From: Pseudomonas yamanorum
GTDB taxonomy: Bacteria; Pseudomonadota; Gammaproteobacteria; Pseudomonadales; Pseudomonadaceae
Reading direction: 5' to 3'
Assembly: GCF_013386765.1 (NCBI RefSeq)
Contig: NZ_JACARE010000018.1
Span: 461,525-525,524 of the forward strand
Length of the DNA: 64,000 bases
A program made the position numbers and the translations under genes. Positions within the stretch are counted from its first letter, which is position 1. Every line of letters starts with the position of its first letter. Under the pieces are notes generated by a model that did no database searches, was not told the DNA's origin, and saw nothing but the letters and a program-made list of their open reading frames with translations. Positions 43,303-52,099 of this stretch are shown one piece after another.

Positions 43303-43506
43303 CTGCGTAAACCTGTATCCCGGAGAAAAATGGCAGGGAATCGGATCGCTTAAGCTGACCCGGACGGCAGGAAAGCCGTCACCGCAGAACGCCCTTGGGC
43401 ACTATCCTGCGGGGGCGGTATGCTAGCATACGTACCCCGCTAAACACCCATTCCTGCGACGTGAAGCGTTCTCAGGATGACCATGAATTGTTCGAGAGTT
43501 CTGTCG

Positions 43507-44901
43507 ATGACCCATCCTGCCCTGATTGATGAGCTGAAGACCCTGGTTGAGCCTGGCAAGGTCCTGACCGATGCTGACTCCCTTGAGGCTTACGGCAAGG
43601 ACTGGACCAAGCATTTCGCGCCGGCCCCGGTGGCCATCGTCTTCCCGAAGACCACCGAACAGGTGCAGGCCATCGTCCGTTGGGCCAATGAACACAAGGT
43701 GGCGCTGGTGCCGTCCGGTGGTCGTACCGGCTTGTCGGCCGCTGCGGTGGCGGCGAATGGCGAAGTGGTTGTGTCGTTCGACTATATGAACCAGATCCTC
43801 GACGTGAACCTCACCGACCGCACCGCCGTGTGCCAGCCGGGCGTGGTCACCAAGCAATTGCAGAACGTCGCTGAAGAAAAAGGCCTGTACTACCCGGTGG
43901 ACTTCGCCTCGTCCGGTTCCAGCCAGATTGGCGGCAATATCGGCACCAATGCCGGCGGGATCAAGGTGATTCGCTACGGCATGACCCGTAACTGGGTGGC
44001 CGGCATGAAGGTCGTCACCGGCAAGGGCGACCTGCTGGAACTGAACAAAGACCTGATCAAGAACGCCACCGGCTACGACATGCGCCAACTGTTCATCGGC
44101 GCCGAAGGCACCCTGGGCTTTGTGGTGGAAGCCACCATGCGCCTGGACCGTGCGCCGAAAAACCTCACCGCCATGGTGCTCGGTACCACCGATTTCGACT
44201 CGATCATGCCGGTGCTGCACGCGTTCCAGAGCAAGCTGGACCTGACTGCCTTCGAGTTCTTCTCCGACAAGGCCCTGGCCAAAGTCCTCGGTCGCGGCGA
44301 CGTACCGGCGCCGTTCGAGTCCGACTGCCCGTTCTACGCGCTGCTGGAATTTGAAGCCACCACCGAAGAAGTGGCCAACCAGGCCCTGGAAACCTTCGAA
44401 CACTGCGTGGAGCAGGGCTGGGTGCTGGACGGCGTGATGAGCCAGAGCGAAACCCAGCTGCACAACCTGTGGAAGCTGCGCGAATACATCTCCGAGACCA
44501 TTTCCCACTGGACGCCGTACAAGAACGACATTTCGGTAACTGTGTCGAAAGTGCCGGCATTCCTCAAGGAAATTGACGCGATCGTCGGCGAACACTACCC
44601 GGACTTCGAAATCGTCTGGTTCGGCCACATCGGTGACGGCAACCTGCACTTGAACATCCTCAAGCCGGAAAACCTGAGCAAGGACGAGTTCTTCGCCAAG
44701 TGCGCCACCGTCAACAAGTGGGTGTTCGAGACCGTGCAGAAGTACAACGGCTCGATCTCCGCCGAACACGGCGTGGGCATGACCAAGCGCGATTACCTGA
44801 CCTACAGCCGTTCGCCGGTTGAAATTGAATACATGAAGGCAGTGAAAGCGGTGTTCGACCCTAACGGGATCATGAACCCGGGCAAGATTTTCGCTGTTTA
44901 A
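43507..44901 (+). CDS. D-2-hydroxyglutarate dehydrogenase (FAD-linked)
   Basis: FAD_binding_4/FAD-oxidase C protein of 464 aa. The FAD site is LVPSGGRTGLSAAAVA and SSGSSQIGGNIGTNAGGIKVIRYG. The C-terminal part has FGHIGDGNLHLNIL (zinc-type His residues) and SAEHGVGMTKRDYL. The P. aeruginosa and P. stutzeri enzymes with this context oxidise D-2-hydroxyglutarate and pair with SerA, which produces it and whose reaction it helps pull forward. Start 43507 (MTHPALIDEL) was chosen over 43477 because it fits homologue length. Divergent from serA, 204 bp shared. Confidence 0.93.
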   Translation: MTHPALIDELKTLVEPGKVLTDADSLEAYGKDWTKHFAPAPVAIVFPKTTEQVQAIVRWANEHKVALVPSGGRTGLSAAAVAANGEVVVSFDYMNQILDVNLTDRTAVCQPGVVTKQLQNVAEEKGLYYPVDFASSGSSQIGGNIGTNAGGIKVIRYGMTRNWVAGMKVVTGKGDLLELNKDLIKNATGYDMRQLFIGAEGTLGFVVEATMRLDRAPKNLTAMVLGTTDFDSIMPVLHAFQSKLDLTAFEFFSDKALAKVLGRGDVPAPFESDCPFYALLEFEATTEEVANQALETFEHCVEQGWVLDGVMSQSETQLHNLWKLREYISETISHWTPYKNDISVTVSKVPAFLKEIDAIVGEHYPDFEIVWFGHIGDGNLHLNILKPENLSKDEFFAKCATVNKWVFETVQKYNGSISAEHGVGMTKRDYLTYSRSPVEIEYMKAVKAVFDPNGIMNPGKIFAV

Positions 44902-44923
44902 CAGTCCCTGAAGGAGTCGGTCC

Positions 44924-45589
44924 ATGAGCTACCAGCACAAGTATGTCGACGGCACCAATATTCACTTTCCCCTGGGGAAAGTGGTGTGCATCGGGCGTAA
45001 CTACGCCGAACACGCCAAGGAACTGGATAACCCGGTACCTACCGAGCCGCTGCTGTTTATCAAGCCCGGCAGTTGCGTAGTGGCACTGGAAGGCGGTTTT
45101 GCCATTCCTACCGAGCGCGGTTCGGTGCATTACGAAGCGGAAATCGCGGTGTTGATCGGCAAGCCGTTGTCGGCCAAGCCGAGCCGCGAAGAAGTGCTGG
45201 ATGCCATCTCCGGTTTCGCTCCGGCCCTGGACCTGACCCTGCGCGACAAGCAGGCCGAGCTGAAAGCCAAGGGCCTGCCGTGGGAAATCGCCAAGTCGTT
45301 TGATGGCGCGGCGGTGATTGCCCCGTTCGTCGTCGGCAGCACCTTCCCGGACGTGACCGACATCGGCATCCGCCTGACCATCAACGGCGAAGTGCGCCAG
45401 GATGGCAACAGCGCGATCATGCTCAACCCGATCATCCCGATGATCCAGTACATGGCCGGCTGCTTCTCGCTGCAGGCCGGGGATGTGATCCTTACGGGCA
45501 CGCCGGTGGGCGTGGGCCCGCTGAATGTGGGTGATGAGCTGGTGCTGGAATTGCCGGGTGTGAGCCGCTTCGAAAGCAGCGTTCGCTAA
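44924..45589 (+). CDS. Fumarylacetoacetate hydrolase-family protein
   Basis: Protein of 221 aa of the FAH fold. It starts near KVVCIGRNYAEHAKEL, has FIKPGSCV and the metal-binding HYEAEIAVLIGKPL (ExE), followed by DLTLRDKQ, KSFDGAAVIAPF and LTGTPVGVGPL. The family includes oxaloacetate decarboxylases/acylpyruvases. Small size and this context suggest an acylpyruvase or oxaloacetate tautomerase/decarboxylase-like role, not true fumarylacetoacetate hydrolysis. It lies 22 bp after the D2HGDH gene and is probably cotranscribed. Confidence 0.87.
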   Translation: MSYQHKYVDGTNIHFPLGKVVCIGRNYAEHAKELDNPVPTEPLLFIKPGSCVVALEGGFAIPTERGSVHYEAEIAVLIGKPLSAKPSREEVLDAISGFAPALDLTLRDKQAELKAKGLPWEIAKSFDGAAVIAPFVVGSTFPDVTDIGIRLTINGEVRQDGNSAIMLNPIIPMIQYMAGCFSLQAGDVILTGTPVGVGPLNVGDELVLELPGVSRFESSVR

Positions 45590-45603
45590 GACACGGTCAA
45601 AAA

Positions 45604-45695
45604 TGTGGGAGCCGGGCTTGCCCGCGATGACGGTGTGTCAGTCGCCTTGAATGTTGACTGACCCGCCGCCATCGCGGGCAAGCCCGGCTCCCACA
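45604..45695. repeat. REP/REPIN palindrome
   Basis: TGTGGGAGCCGGGCTTGCCCGCGATG and inverted CCATCGCGGGCAAGCCCGGCTCCCACA, between the FAH-family gene and the first SdiA-regulated paralogue. Confidence 0.92.
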
Positions 45696-45826
45696 TTGTT
45701 TTGTGTTTGCCTGGAAATATCGGGTTTTGCATTTTTTTCACACCCCATCCGGATAATCCTCAGCCTCCTGCGCGCGGACCTTGTGATCCTGTGCTATCCC
45801 CTAAAGCTGACTTTCTGGAAAGCGTA

Positions 45827-46756
45827 ATGGCCGTGCCCCTCCCTTCCGTAAAACCCACGTTGCGTTCCCGCCTCGCCATGCGCTGGTATTCCTGGTTGTT
45901 CCTGGCCGGTGCCATCATCTATGGCGTTGCCTGGGCGATGCACTGGGACGACCGTGGCTTGCTGTGGGTCGCAGAGCGCTTCGAAACCCCGAGCGAGCGC
46001 CTGCAAAGCGTCTGGCTCCCGGACTACCACGCGGTGATCGACGCCAAGCTGCTGCCCGGCATGGAGAAGGACGAAGCCTCGGACCTGACCTATAACCCGC
46101 AGACCAAGACCCTGTTCTCGGTGATGGGCAAGAACCCGTTCCTGGTTGAATTGACCCTGCAAGGCGACGTGCTGCGCAAGATGCCGCTGAACGGTTGGAA
46201 CAACCCCGAAGGCGTGACCATGATGGAAAACGGCCTGATGGCCGTGGTCGACGAGCGTCAGCACAGCCTGACCCTCATCAAGGTCGACCCGCAGACCCAG
46301 CAGTTGAACAAAGCCGACTTCCCGTCCTACGACCTCGGCCCGTCGAAGGACCAGAACAAAGCCTTTGAAGCGGTCACCTGGGACAAGCGCAACCAGCAGC
46401 TGATCCTCGGCGAAGAGCGGCCGCCGGCCCTGTTCACCTGGAAAAGCGACGGCAGCCAGACCCTCACCGGTGACAAACAGAAGCTCGCCAATACCGAATT
46501 GGACATGCGCAACCTCTCGGCGCTCGCCGTCGACCCGCGTACCGGCCATCTGCTGGCGCTGTCGGCCGATTCCCACCTGCTGCTGGAGCTGGACGAGAAA
46601 GGTGAGCAAGTCAGCTTCATGACCCTGCTTGGCGGCTTCAATGGCTTGAAGAACACCATTCCCCGTGCCGAAGGCGTGACGATGGACGAGAACGGCACGC
46701 TGTACTTGGTCAGTGAACCCAACCTGTTCTATCGCTTCGAGAAGCAGGCGCAGTAG
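45827..46756 (+). CDS. SdiA-regulated-family beta-propeller protein 1
   Basis: Protein of 309 aa with an N-terminal membrane anchor (MRWYSWLFLAGAIIYGVAWAMHW) and an exported SdiA-regulated domain: PGMEKDEASDLTYNPQTKTLFSV, MPLNGWNNPEGVTMM, LSALAVDPRTGHLLALSADS and AEGVTMDENGTLYLVSEPNLFYRF. Such domains are six-bladed propellers of unknown function. A tandem paralogue follows. The start at 45827 follows GAAAGC; an upstream frame to 45701 is not convincing. Confidence 0.85.
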   Translation: MAVPLPSVKPTLRSRLAMRWYSWLFLAGAIIYGVAWAMHWDDRGLLWVAERFETPSERLQSVWLPDYHAVIDAKLLPGMEKDEASDLTYNPQTKTLFSVMGKNPFLVELTLQGDVLRKMPLNGWNNPEGVTMMENGLMAVVDERQHSLTLIKVDPQTQQLNKADFPSYDLGPSKDQNKAFEAVTWDKRNQQLILGEERPPALFTWKSDGSQTLTGDKQKLANTELDMRNLSALAVDPRTGHLLALSADSHLLLELDEKGEQVSFMTLLGGFNGLKNTIPRAEGVTMDENGTLYLVSEPNLFYRFEKQAQ

Positions 46757-46875
46757 TTCGATTACGTCAGATTTTTCTCTATCTGCGGCATCCGCCACAC
46801 ACCCGGGGCGTTTAAGTTTAAATTCAGGCGACCGTGATATTCATTCGCCAGTTTTTACTTTGAGCCCCGCCTCCG

Positions 46876-47781
46876 ATGCGCCGACTTGCACGCCCCAAAC
46901 CTGCTTTTTTCATCCTGATCCTGATCGCCCTGGTGGCTGTCGGCGTGGTCGCCCAGCAATTGCGCCTGTTCGAACGTGCCTGGTTCAATTGGCAGACCTG
47001 GCGTCATCCTGCCGGCGAGCATTCCATTGGCCTGGGGGATTACCGGGTGACCCTGGAGGCGCAGGTGATCGACGGCCTCGACGATGATGTCTCGGCCCTG
47101 ACCTTTGATCCGGCGCGCAACAGCCTGTTTACCGTCACCAACAAGAATGCCGAGCTGGTGGAGCTGTCCCTGGACGGCAAAATCCTGCGGCGCATTGCGC
47201 TGGTGGGGTTTGGCGATGCCGAGGCGGTGGAGTACATCAGCGACAACACCTATGTGATCAGTGATGAGCGCCAGCAGCGGCTGATCAAGGTCCATGTGGA
47301 TGACGACACCCGGTTCCTGGACGCCGCGGATGCCGAGCAAATGACCCTCGGCGTGCACCTGGGTGGCAACAACGGTTTTGAAGGCCTGGCCTATGACTCG
47401 GTGGGCAAGCGCCTGTTTGTGGCCAAGGAGCGCGACCCGATGCTGATCTACGAGGTCCACGGCTTTCCCCATTTCAAACCGGAAAAAACCTACTCGGTGC
47501 ACGTGATCAACAACCCCAAGCGCGATGCCGGGTTGTTTGTGCGCGACTTGTCGAGCCTGCAATACGATGAGCGCAGCGGCCATCTGCTGGCGCTGTCGGA
47601 TGAGTCATTCCTGGTGCTGGAACTGGATATCGACGGTCGTCCCCTGAGCAGTCTGTCACTGCTCAAGGGGCGCCATGGCCTGAAGCAACGCGTGCCTCAG
47701 GCCGAAGGGATCGCCATGGACAACGACGGCACGTTGTACATGGTCAGTGAGCCCAATCTGTTTTACGTCTTCAAAAAATAA
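46876..47781 (+). CDS. SdiA-regulated-family beta-propeller protein 2
   Basis: Protein of 301 aa, paralogue of its neighbour. Anchor AFFILILIALVAVGVVAQQLRL, then VIDGLDDDVSALTFDPARNSLFTV, VGFGDAEAVEYISDNTYV, LSSLQYDERSGHLLALSDES and AEGIAMDNDGTLYMVSEPNLFYVF. The shared ending (EPNLFYxF) and core order show tandem duplication and divergence. Roles unknown; the name comes from an E. coli gene under SdiA control. Confidence 0.87.
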   Translation: MRRLARPKPAFFILILIALVAVGVVAQQLRLFERAWFNWQTWRHPAGEHSIGLGDYRVTLEAQVIDGLDDDVSALTFDPARNSLFTVTNKNAELVELSLDGKILRRIALVGFGDAEAVEYISDNTYVISDERQQRLIKVHVDDDTRFLDAADAEQMTLGVHLGGNNGFEGLAYDSVGKRLFVAKERDPMLIYEVHGFPHFKPEKTYSVHVINNPKRDAGLFVRDLSSLQYDERSGHLLALSDESFLVLELDIDGRPLSSLSLLKGRHGLKQRVPQAEGIAMDNDGTLYMVSEPNLFYVFKK

Positions 47782-47810
47782 ACCCGATCCCGGCCATGGC
47801 GAGGATCGAA

Positions 47811-47897
47811 TGTGGGAGCTGGCTTGCCTGCGATGCAGACGACGCGGTTTTTCAGTAGTGCCGAGGCGATGCCATCGCAGGCAAGCCAGCTCCCACA
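47811..47897. repeat. REP/REPIN palindrome
   Basis: TGTGGGAGCTGGCTTGCCTGCGATGC and inverted GCCATCGCAGGCAAGCCAGCTCCCACA, between convergent propeller and rpiA genes. Confidence 0.92.
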
Positions 47898-47900
47898 CTT

Positions 47901-48572
47901 TTATGCCTTGAGGGTTTTCACGCCTTCCGGGGTGCCCAACAGCAGTACGTCAGCCGGACGGGCGGCGAACAGGCCGTTGGTGACCACGCCGACGATGGCA
48001 TTGATCTGACGCTCCAGCTCCACCGGGTTGGTGATCTGCATGTTGAACACGTCGATGATGATGTTGCCGTTGTCGGTCAGCACGCCTTCGCGGTACACCG
48101 GGTCGCCGCCCAGTTTCACCAGCTCGCGGGCCACGTGGCTGCGGGCCATCGGGATCACTTCCACCGGCAGCGGGAACGCGCCGAGTACCGGCACCAGTTT
48201 GCTGGCGTCGGCGATGCAGATGAAGGTCTTGGCCACGGCCGCGACGATCTTCTCGCGGGTCAGGGCTGCGCCGCCGCCCTTGATCAGGTTCAGGTGGGCG
48301 TCGCTTTCATCGGCGCCGTCGACGTAGAACTCCAGGTCGCTGACGGTGTTCAGCTCATACACCGGAATACCGTGGCCCTTGAGGCGCGCAGCGGTGGCTT
48401 CGGAACTGGCGACCGCGCCGTCGAACGCGCCCTTGTGCAGGGCCAACGCATCGATAAAGCAATTGGCGGTGGAACCGGTGCCGACACCGACGATGCTTTT
48501 ATCGTCGAGTTTAGGAAGGATTAAATCGACGGCGGCCTGGGCCACTGCCTGTTTGAGTTGATCCTGGGTCAT
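47901..48572 (-). CDS. rpiA: Ribose-5-phosphate isomerase A
   Basis: Protein of 223 aa with all RpiA blocks: VGVGTGSTANCFIDAL, ASSEATAARLKGHGIPV, FYVDGADESDAHLNLIKGGG (active-site Asp/Lys residues), AALTREKIVA and VTNGLFAARPADV. It interconverts ribose-5-phosphate and ribulose-5-phosphate. The start 48572 (MTQDQLKQAV) fits the family; the longer frame is not supported. Divergent from ilvA, as in PAO1. Confidence 0.97.
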   Translation of the reverse strand: MTQDQLKQAVAQAAVDLILPKLDDKSIVGVGTGSTANCFIDALALHKGAFDGAVASSEATAARLKGHGIPVYELNTVSDLEFYVDGADESDAHLNLIKGGGAALTREKIVAAVAKTFICIADASKLVPVLGAFPLPVEVIPMARSHVARELVKLGGDPVYREGVLTDNGNIIIDVFNMQITNPVELERQINAIVGVVTNGLFAARPADVLLLGTPEGVKTLKA

Positions 48573-48708
48573 GCGGGCTCCGGAACGGGCGGGGAGTAAA
48601 GAGGGGCGCGAGTATAACCCAACAAAACCTCGGTTTTCGTGTGGTCGCCCGGCCAAACGCTGGGTTAGACTCCTTGGCCCTGCCCAACCCGCCCAGTGAT
48701 GCTTTCCG

Positions 48709-50223
48709 ATGCTTGAACAGTACGTCAAAAAGATCCTCACCTCGCGCGTTTACGACGTTGCCGTAGAAACCCCGCTGCAGACCGCCCGCCAGCTCTCCGA
48801 GCGCCTGGGCAACAAGGTCTGGCTCAAGCGCGAAGACTTGCAGCCGGTGTTCTCGTTCAAGATTCGCGGTGCCTACAACAAGCTGACCCAGCTGAGCGCC
48901 GAAGAACGTGCGCGCGGCGTGGTCACCGCCTCGGCGGGCAACCATGCCCAGGGCCTGGCCCTGGCGGCCAAGGTGCTGGGGGTCAAGGCCACCATCGTGA
49001 TGCCTAAGACCACCCCCGAGATCAAGGTCGAAGGCGTGCGCTCCCGTGGCGGCAAAGTGGTGCTGCACGGGGATTCTTTCCCGGAGGCGTTGGCGTATTC
49101 GCTGAAGCTGGTCGACGAAAAAGGCTACGTCTACATTCACCCCTACGATGATCCGCACACCATTGCCGGGCAGGGCACCGTGGCGATGGAGATCCTGCGT
49201 CAGCACCCGGGGCCGCTGGACGCGATTTTCGTCCCGGTGGGCGGCGGCGGCCTGATCGCCGGTATCGCGGCGTACGTGAAGTACCTGCGGCCCGAAATCA
49301 AGATCATCGGCGTCGAGCCTGACGACTCCAACTGCCTGCAAGCCGCCATGGCCGTGGGCGAACGCGTGGTATTGCCGACCGTGGGCATCTTCGCCGACGG
49401 CGTGGCGGTGGCGCAGATCGGCCAGCACACCTTCGACATCTGCAAGGATTACGTGGACGAAGTGATCACCGTCAGCACCGATGAAATCTGCGCGGCGATC
49501 AAGGACATCTACGACGACACCCGTTCGATCACCGAGCCGGCCGGCGCCCTGGGCGTGGCGGGTATCAAGAAGTACGTCGAGACCCGTGGCATCACCGGGC
49601 AAACCCTGGTGGCCATCGATTCCGGGGCCAACGTCAACTTCGACCGCCTACGCCACGTGGCCGAGCGCGCCGAGCTGGGTGAAGGCCGCGAAGCCATCAT
49701 CGCCGTGACCATCCCCGAGAAACCGGGCAGCTTCAAGGCCTTCTGCGAAGCCGTGGGCAAGCGCCAGATCACCGAATTCAACTACCGCTACCATTCCGGC
49801 CGTGAGGCGCACATTTTTGTCGGCGTGCAGACCCATCCGGAAAACGACCCGCGCAGCGCGCTGATCGCCAGCCTCACCAGCCAGGGTTTCCCGGTGCTGG
49901 ACCTGACGGAAAACGAACTGGCCAAGCTGCACATCCGTCATATGGTCGGCGGCCATGCGGCGCACGTCAGCGATGAAGTGGTGTTTCGCTTTGAATTTCC
50001 GGAGCGTCCGGGTGCGCTGTTCAACTTTCTTAACAAATTGGGCGGGCGCTGGAACATCTCGATGTTCCATTATCGCAACCACGGCGCTGCCGACGGGCGC
50101 GTGGTGGCTGGCCTGCAAGTGCCGGCGGATGAGCGCCACCTGGTGCCTGCGGCGCTGGAGGCCATTGGCTACCCATACTGGGACGAAAGTGATAACCCGG
50201 CCTACCAGCTGTTCCTCGGTTGA
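48709..50223 (+). CDS. ilvA: Biosynthetic threonine ammonia-lyase (threonine deaminase)
   Basis: PLP enzyme of 504 aa. The Schiff-base Lys is in FSFKIRGAYNKL, the PLP phosphate loop in VGGGGLIAGIAAY, and TASAGNHAQGLALAA follows. The C terminus has two ACT-like regulatory domains (AIIAVTIPEKPGSFKAFCEAV and DEVVFRFEFPERPGALFNFLNKL), so isoleucine/valine control is expected. It makes 2-oxobutanoate from threonine for isoleucine synthesis. The long two-ACT form separates it from catabolic TdcB. Confidence 0.96.
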   Translation: MLEQYVKKILTSRVYDVAVETPLQTARQLSERLGNKVWLKREDLQPVFSFKIRGAYNKLTQLSAEERARGVVTASAGNHAQGLALAAKVLGVKATIVMPKTTPEIKVEGVRSRGGKVVLHGDSFPEALAYSLKLVDEKGYVYIHPYDDPHTIAGQGTVAMEILRQHPGPLDAIFVPVGGGGLIAGIAAYVKYLRPEIKIIGVEPDDSNCLQAAMAVGERVVLPTVGIFADGVAVAQIGQHTFDICKDYVDEVITVSTDEICAAIKDIYDDTRSITEPAGALGVAGIKKYVETRGITGQTLVAIDSGANVNFDRLRHVAERAELGEGREAIIAVTIPEKPGSFKAFCEAVGKRQITEFNYRYHSGREAHIFVGVQTHPENDPRSALIASLTSQGFPVLDLTENELAKLHIRHMVGGHAAHVSDEVVFRFEFPERPGALFNFLNKLGGRWNISMFHYRNHGAADGRVVAGLQVPADERHLVPAALEAIGYPYWDESDNPAYQLFLG

Positions 50224-50263
50224 GCGACTACGCTGACTGGGCGGCCTTCAAGGAATCGAGAAC

Positions 50264-50677
50264 ATGGAAACGCTGACCACCCTTAAAGTTATCCACATCG
50301 CGGCCACGGTGTTGCTGCTGCTCAGCGGCGTTGCGCTGGCGGTGCTGGCCTGGCGCAAGCGCAGTGCGGGGCCTGCCTATACCGTGCAGCGGCCATGGGT
50401 GTTTGTGTGGTTGTTGATGGGCATTTGCGTGGTGAGCATGCCGTTCACCGGCTGGTGGCTGGCGCATTTGATCGGCTGGCCGCTGGGGCAAACCTGGATT
50501 CTGGGCTCGAGTGTGATCTACACCGTGGCGGCGCTGAGCTGGTTCTGGCTGGTGGCGCGGCTTAATCGACTGCGGTTGGGCGGGGCGGGGAGTGTGAACT
50601 TCACCGTGGCGCTGGCGGTGGTGAGCCTGGTGGGGTTTGTGGCGATTGCCGGGTTGATGGGCGCCAAGCCGGTTTAA
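50264..50677 (+). CDS. DUF2269 small membrane protein
   Basis: Protein of 137 aa with four membrane helices (LLLLSGVALAVLAW, VFVWLLMGICVVSM, SVIYTVAALSWFWLV, VALAVVSLVGFVAIAGLM). It matches DUF2269 proteins that share the start LKVIHIAATVLLL. Function unknown. It lies 40 bp after ilvA and may be cotranscribed. Confidence 0.82.
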   Translation: METLTTLKVIHIAATVLLLLSGVALAVLAWRKRSAGPAYTVQRPWVFVWLLMGICVVSMPFTGWWLAHLIGWPLGQTWILGSSVIYTVAALSWFWLVARLNRLRLGGAGSVNFTVALAVVSLVGFVAIAGLMGAKPV

Positions 50678-50698
50678 GGCTTGGGACCGAGTTGCCTT

Positions 50699-50794
50699 CA
50701 TCGCGGGCAAGCCCGGCTCTCACATTGGACCCTGTTCACAAATCAAAATGTGTGAATACATTCAAGTGTGGGAGCTGGCTTGCCTGCGATGGCG
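50699..50794. repeat. Hybrid REP/REPIN element
   Basis: Left arm ATCGCGGGCAAGCCCGGCTCTCACA belongs to the GCGGGC variety, right arm TGTGGGAGCTGGCTTGCCTGCGATGG to the GCAGGC variety, with about 45 bp between that include an inverted ATGTGTGAATACATT-like centre. The arms mismatch at several positions, so the stem would be poor. Confidence 0.82.
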
Positions 50795-50797
50795 TCC

Positions 50798-51454
50798 TCA
50801 GCCGCGCAGGCTAATCACCGGCCAGCCACGCTTCTGGGCTTCAGCCCGCAGATTCGGATCCGGATCCACCGCCACCGCGTGCGTCACCTGCTCCAGCAGC
50901 GGCAGGTCATTCATCGAGTCGCTGTAGAAGTAGCTGTCCTCCAGGTTGTACCCGGTCTCTTCCAGCCAACGATTCAAGCGCGTCACCTTGCCCTCGCGAA
51001 AGCACGGGATATCCGTACTGCGCCCGGTGTAACGGCCATCCTGCATCTCGCATTCCGTGGCAATCAGGGTCTCAACCCCCAGCCGCTCGGCAATCGGTGC
51101 GGTCACAAAGCGGTTGGTCGCGGTGATGATCACCAGCTTGTCGCCCGCCGCCCGATGCTTGGCCAGCAATTCAATCGCCTGTGGCAGCAGGATCGGCTCG
51201 ATGCAGTCGCGCATGTAGTCGCGGTGCCATTCATCCAGCTGGGCCATCTCGGTGCGGCCGAGGATTTCCAGGCAGAAGTTCAGGTACTCGGCGTTATCCA
51301 GCTTGCCGGCCAGGTAATCCTGGTAGAACTCATCGTTGCGGGCCTTGTAGGCCACCGCGTCGAGAATCCCGCGTTCACAGAGGTAATCGCCCCAGGCGTG
51401 ATCGCTGTCACCCCCCAAAAGCGTGTTGTCCAAGTCGAATAAAGCCAGGCGCAT
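50798..51454 (-). CDS. HAD-superfamily hydrolase (SerB-like phosphatase)
   Basis: Protein of 218 aa. HAD motif I is LALFDLDNTLLGGDSDHAW (nucleophile Asp and DxD), motif II VIITATN, motif III Lys-region and motif IV YFYSDSMNDLPLLEQV. The cap and spacing match the PSP-like IB subfamily annotated as HAD-IB hydrolases. It probably dephosphorylates a small phosphomonoester; substrate unknown. Divergent from rppH, as in PAO1. Confidence 0.9.
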   Translation of the reverse strand: MRLALFDLDNTLLGGDSDHAWGDYLCERGILDAVAYKARNDEFYQDYLAGKLDNAEYLNFCLEILGRTEMAQLDEWHRDYMRDCIEPILLPQAIELLAKHRAAGDKLVIITATNRFVTAPIAERLGVETLIATECEMQDGRYTGRSTDIPCFREGKVTRLNRWLEETGYNLEDSYFYSDSMNDLPLLEQVTHAVAVDPDPNLRAEAQKRGWPVISLRG

Positions 51455-51597
51455 TGCAGTTACTCGCTGAAAAGTCTGTAAAAAGGCGTCCAGAATACGG
51501 TCTTTTCACAAGAGTGCACATAAGGTAAGCAGCCTCGTTGCCGCTGTATCAATCTTTGTGGAACAATGCGGTGACATGCGTTTGCGAGGTTGTTGCC

Positions 51598-52077
51598 GTG
51601 ATCGACCCCGATGGTTTCCGTCCTAATGTCGGGATTATTCTTACGAATGATGCCGGACAGGTGCTATGGGCTCGCCGTATCAACCAAGATGCCTGGCAGT
51701 TTCCTCAAGGCGGAATCAACCCCGACGAAACCCCTGAAGACGCCTTGTACCGTGAGTTGAACGAAGAAGTAGGCCTGGAACGCGAAGATGTGCAAATTCT
51801 GGCCTGCACCCGAGGCTGGTTGCGCTATCGTTTGCCGCAACGTCTGGTGCGTACCCACAGCCAACCGCTGTGCATCGGCCAGAAACAGAAATGGTTTCTC
51901 CTGCGCCTGATCTCCAACGAGCAGCGGGTGCGGATGGATTTGACCGGTAAACCGGAGTTCGATGGCTGGCGCTGGGTCAGTTATTGGTATCCGTTGGGCC
52001 AGGTGGTGACATTCAAGCGCGAGGTTTATCGTCGCGCTCTTAAAGAGCTTGCCCCGCGCCTTTTAGCGCGCGACTGA
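51598..52077 (+). CDS. rppH: RNA pyrophosphohydrolase
   Basis: Nudix hydrolase of 159 aa. The Nudix box GGINPDETPEDALYRELNEEVG (G-x5-E-x7-REUxEExGU) is complete. MIDPDGFRPNVGIILTNDAGQ is the RppH N terminus. It removes pyrophosphate from 5' triphosphate mRNA and starts decay. The start is GTG at 51598; the in-frame ATG at 51538 adds a non-family leader. ptsP follows after 22 bp, the usual pairing. Confidence 0.96.
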   Translation: MIDPDGFRPNVGIILTNDAGQVLWARRINQDAWQFPQGGINPDETPEDALYRELNEEVGLEREDVQILACTRGWLRYRLPQRLVRTHSQPLCIGQKQKWFLLRLISNEQRVRMDLTGKPEFDGWRWVSYWYPLGQVVTFKREVYRRALKELAPRLLARD

Positions 52078-52099
52078 CGACGGAGTTCGACCCCGAGCC

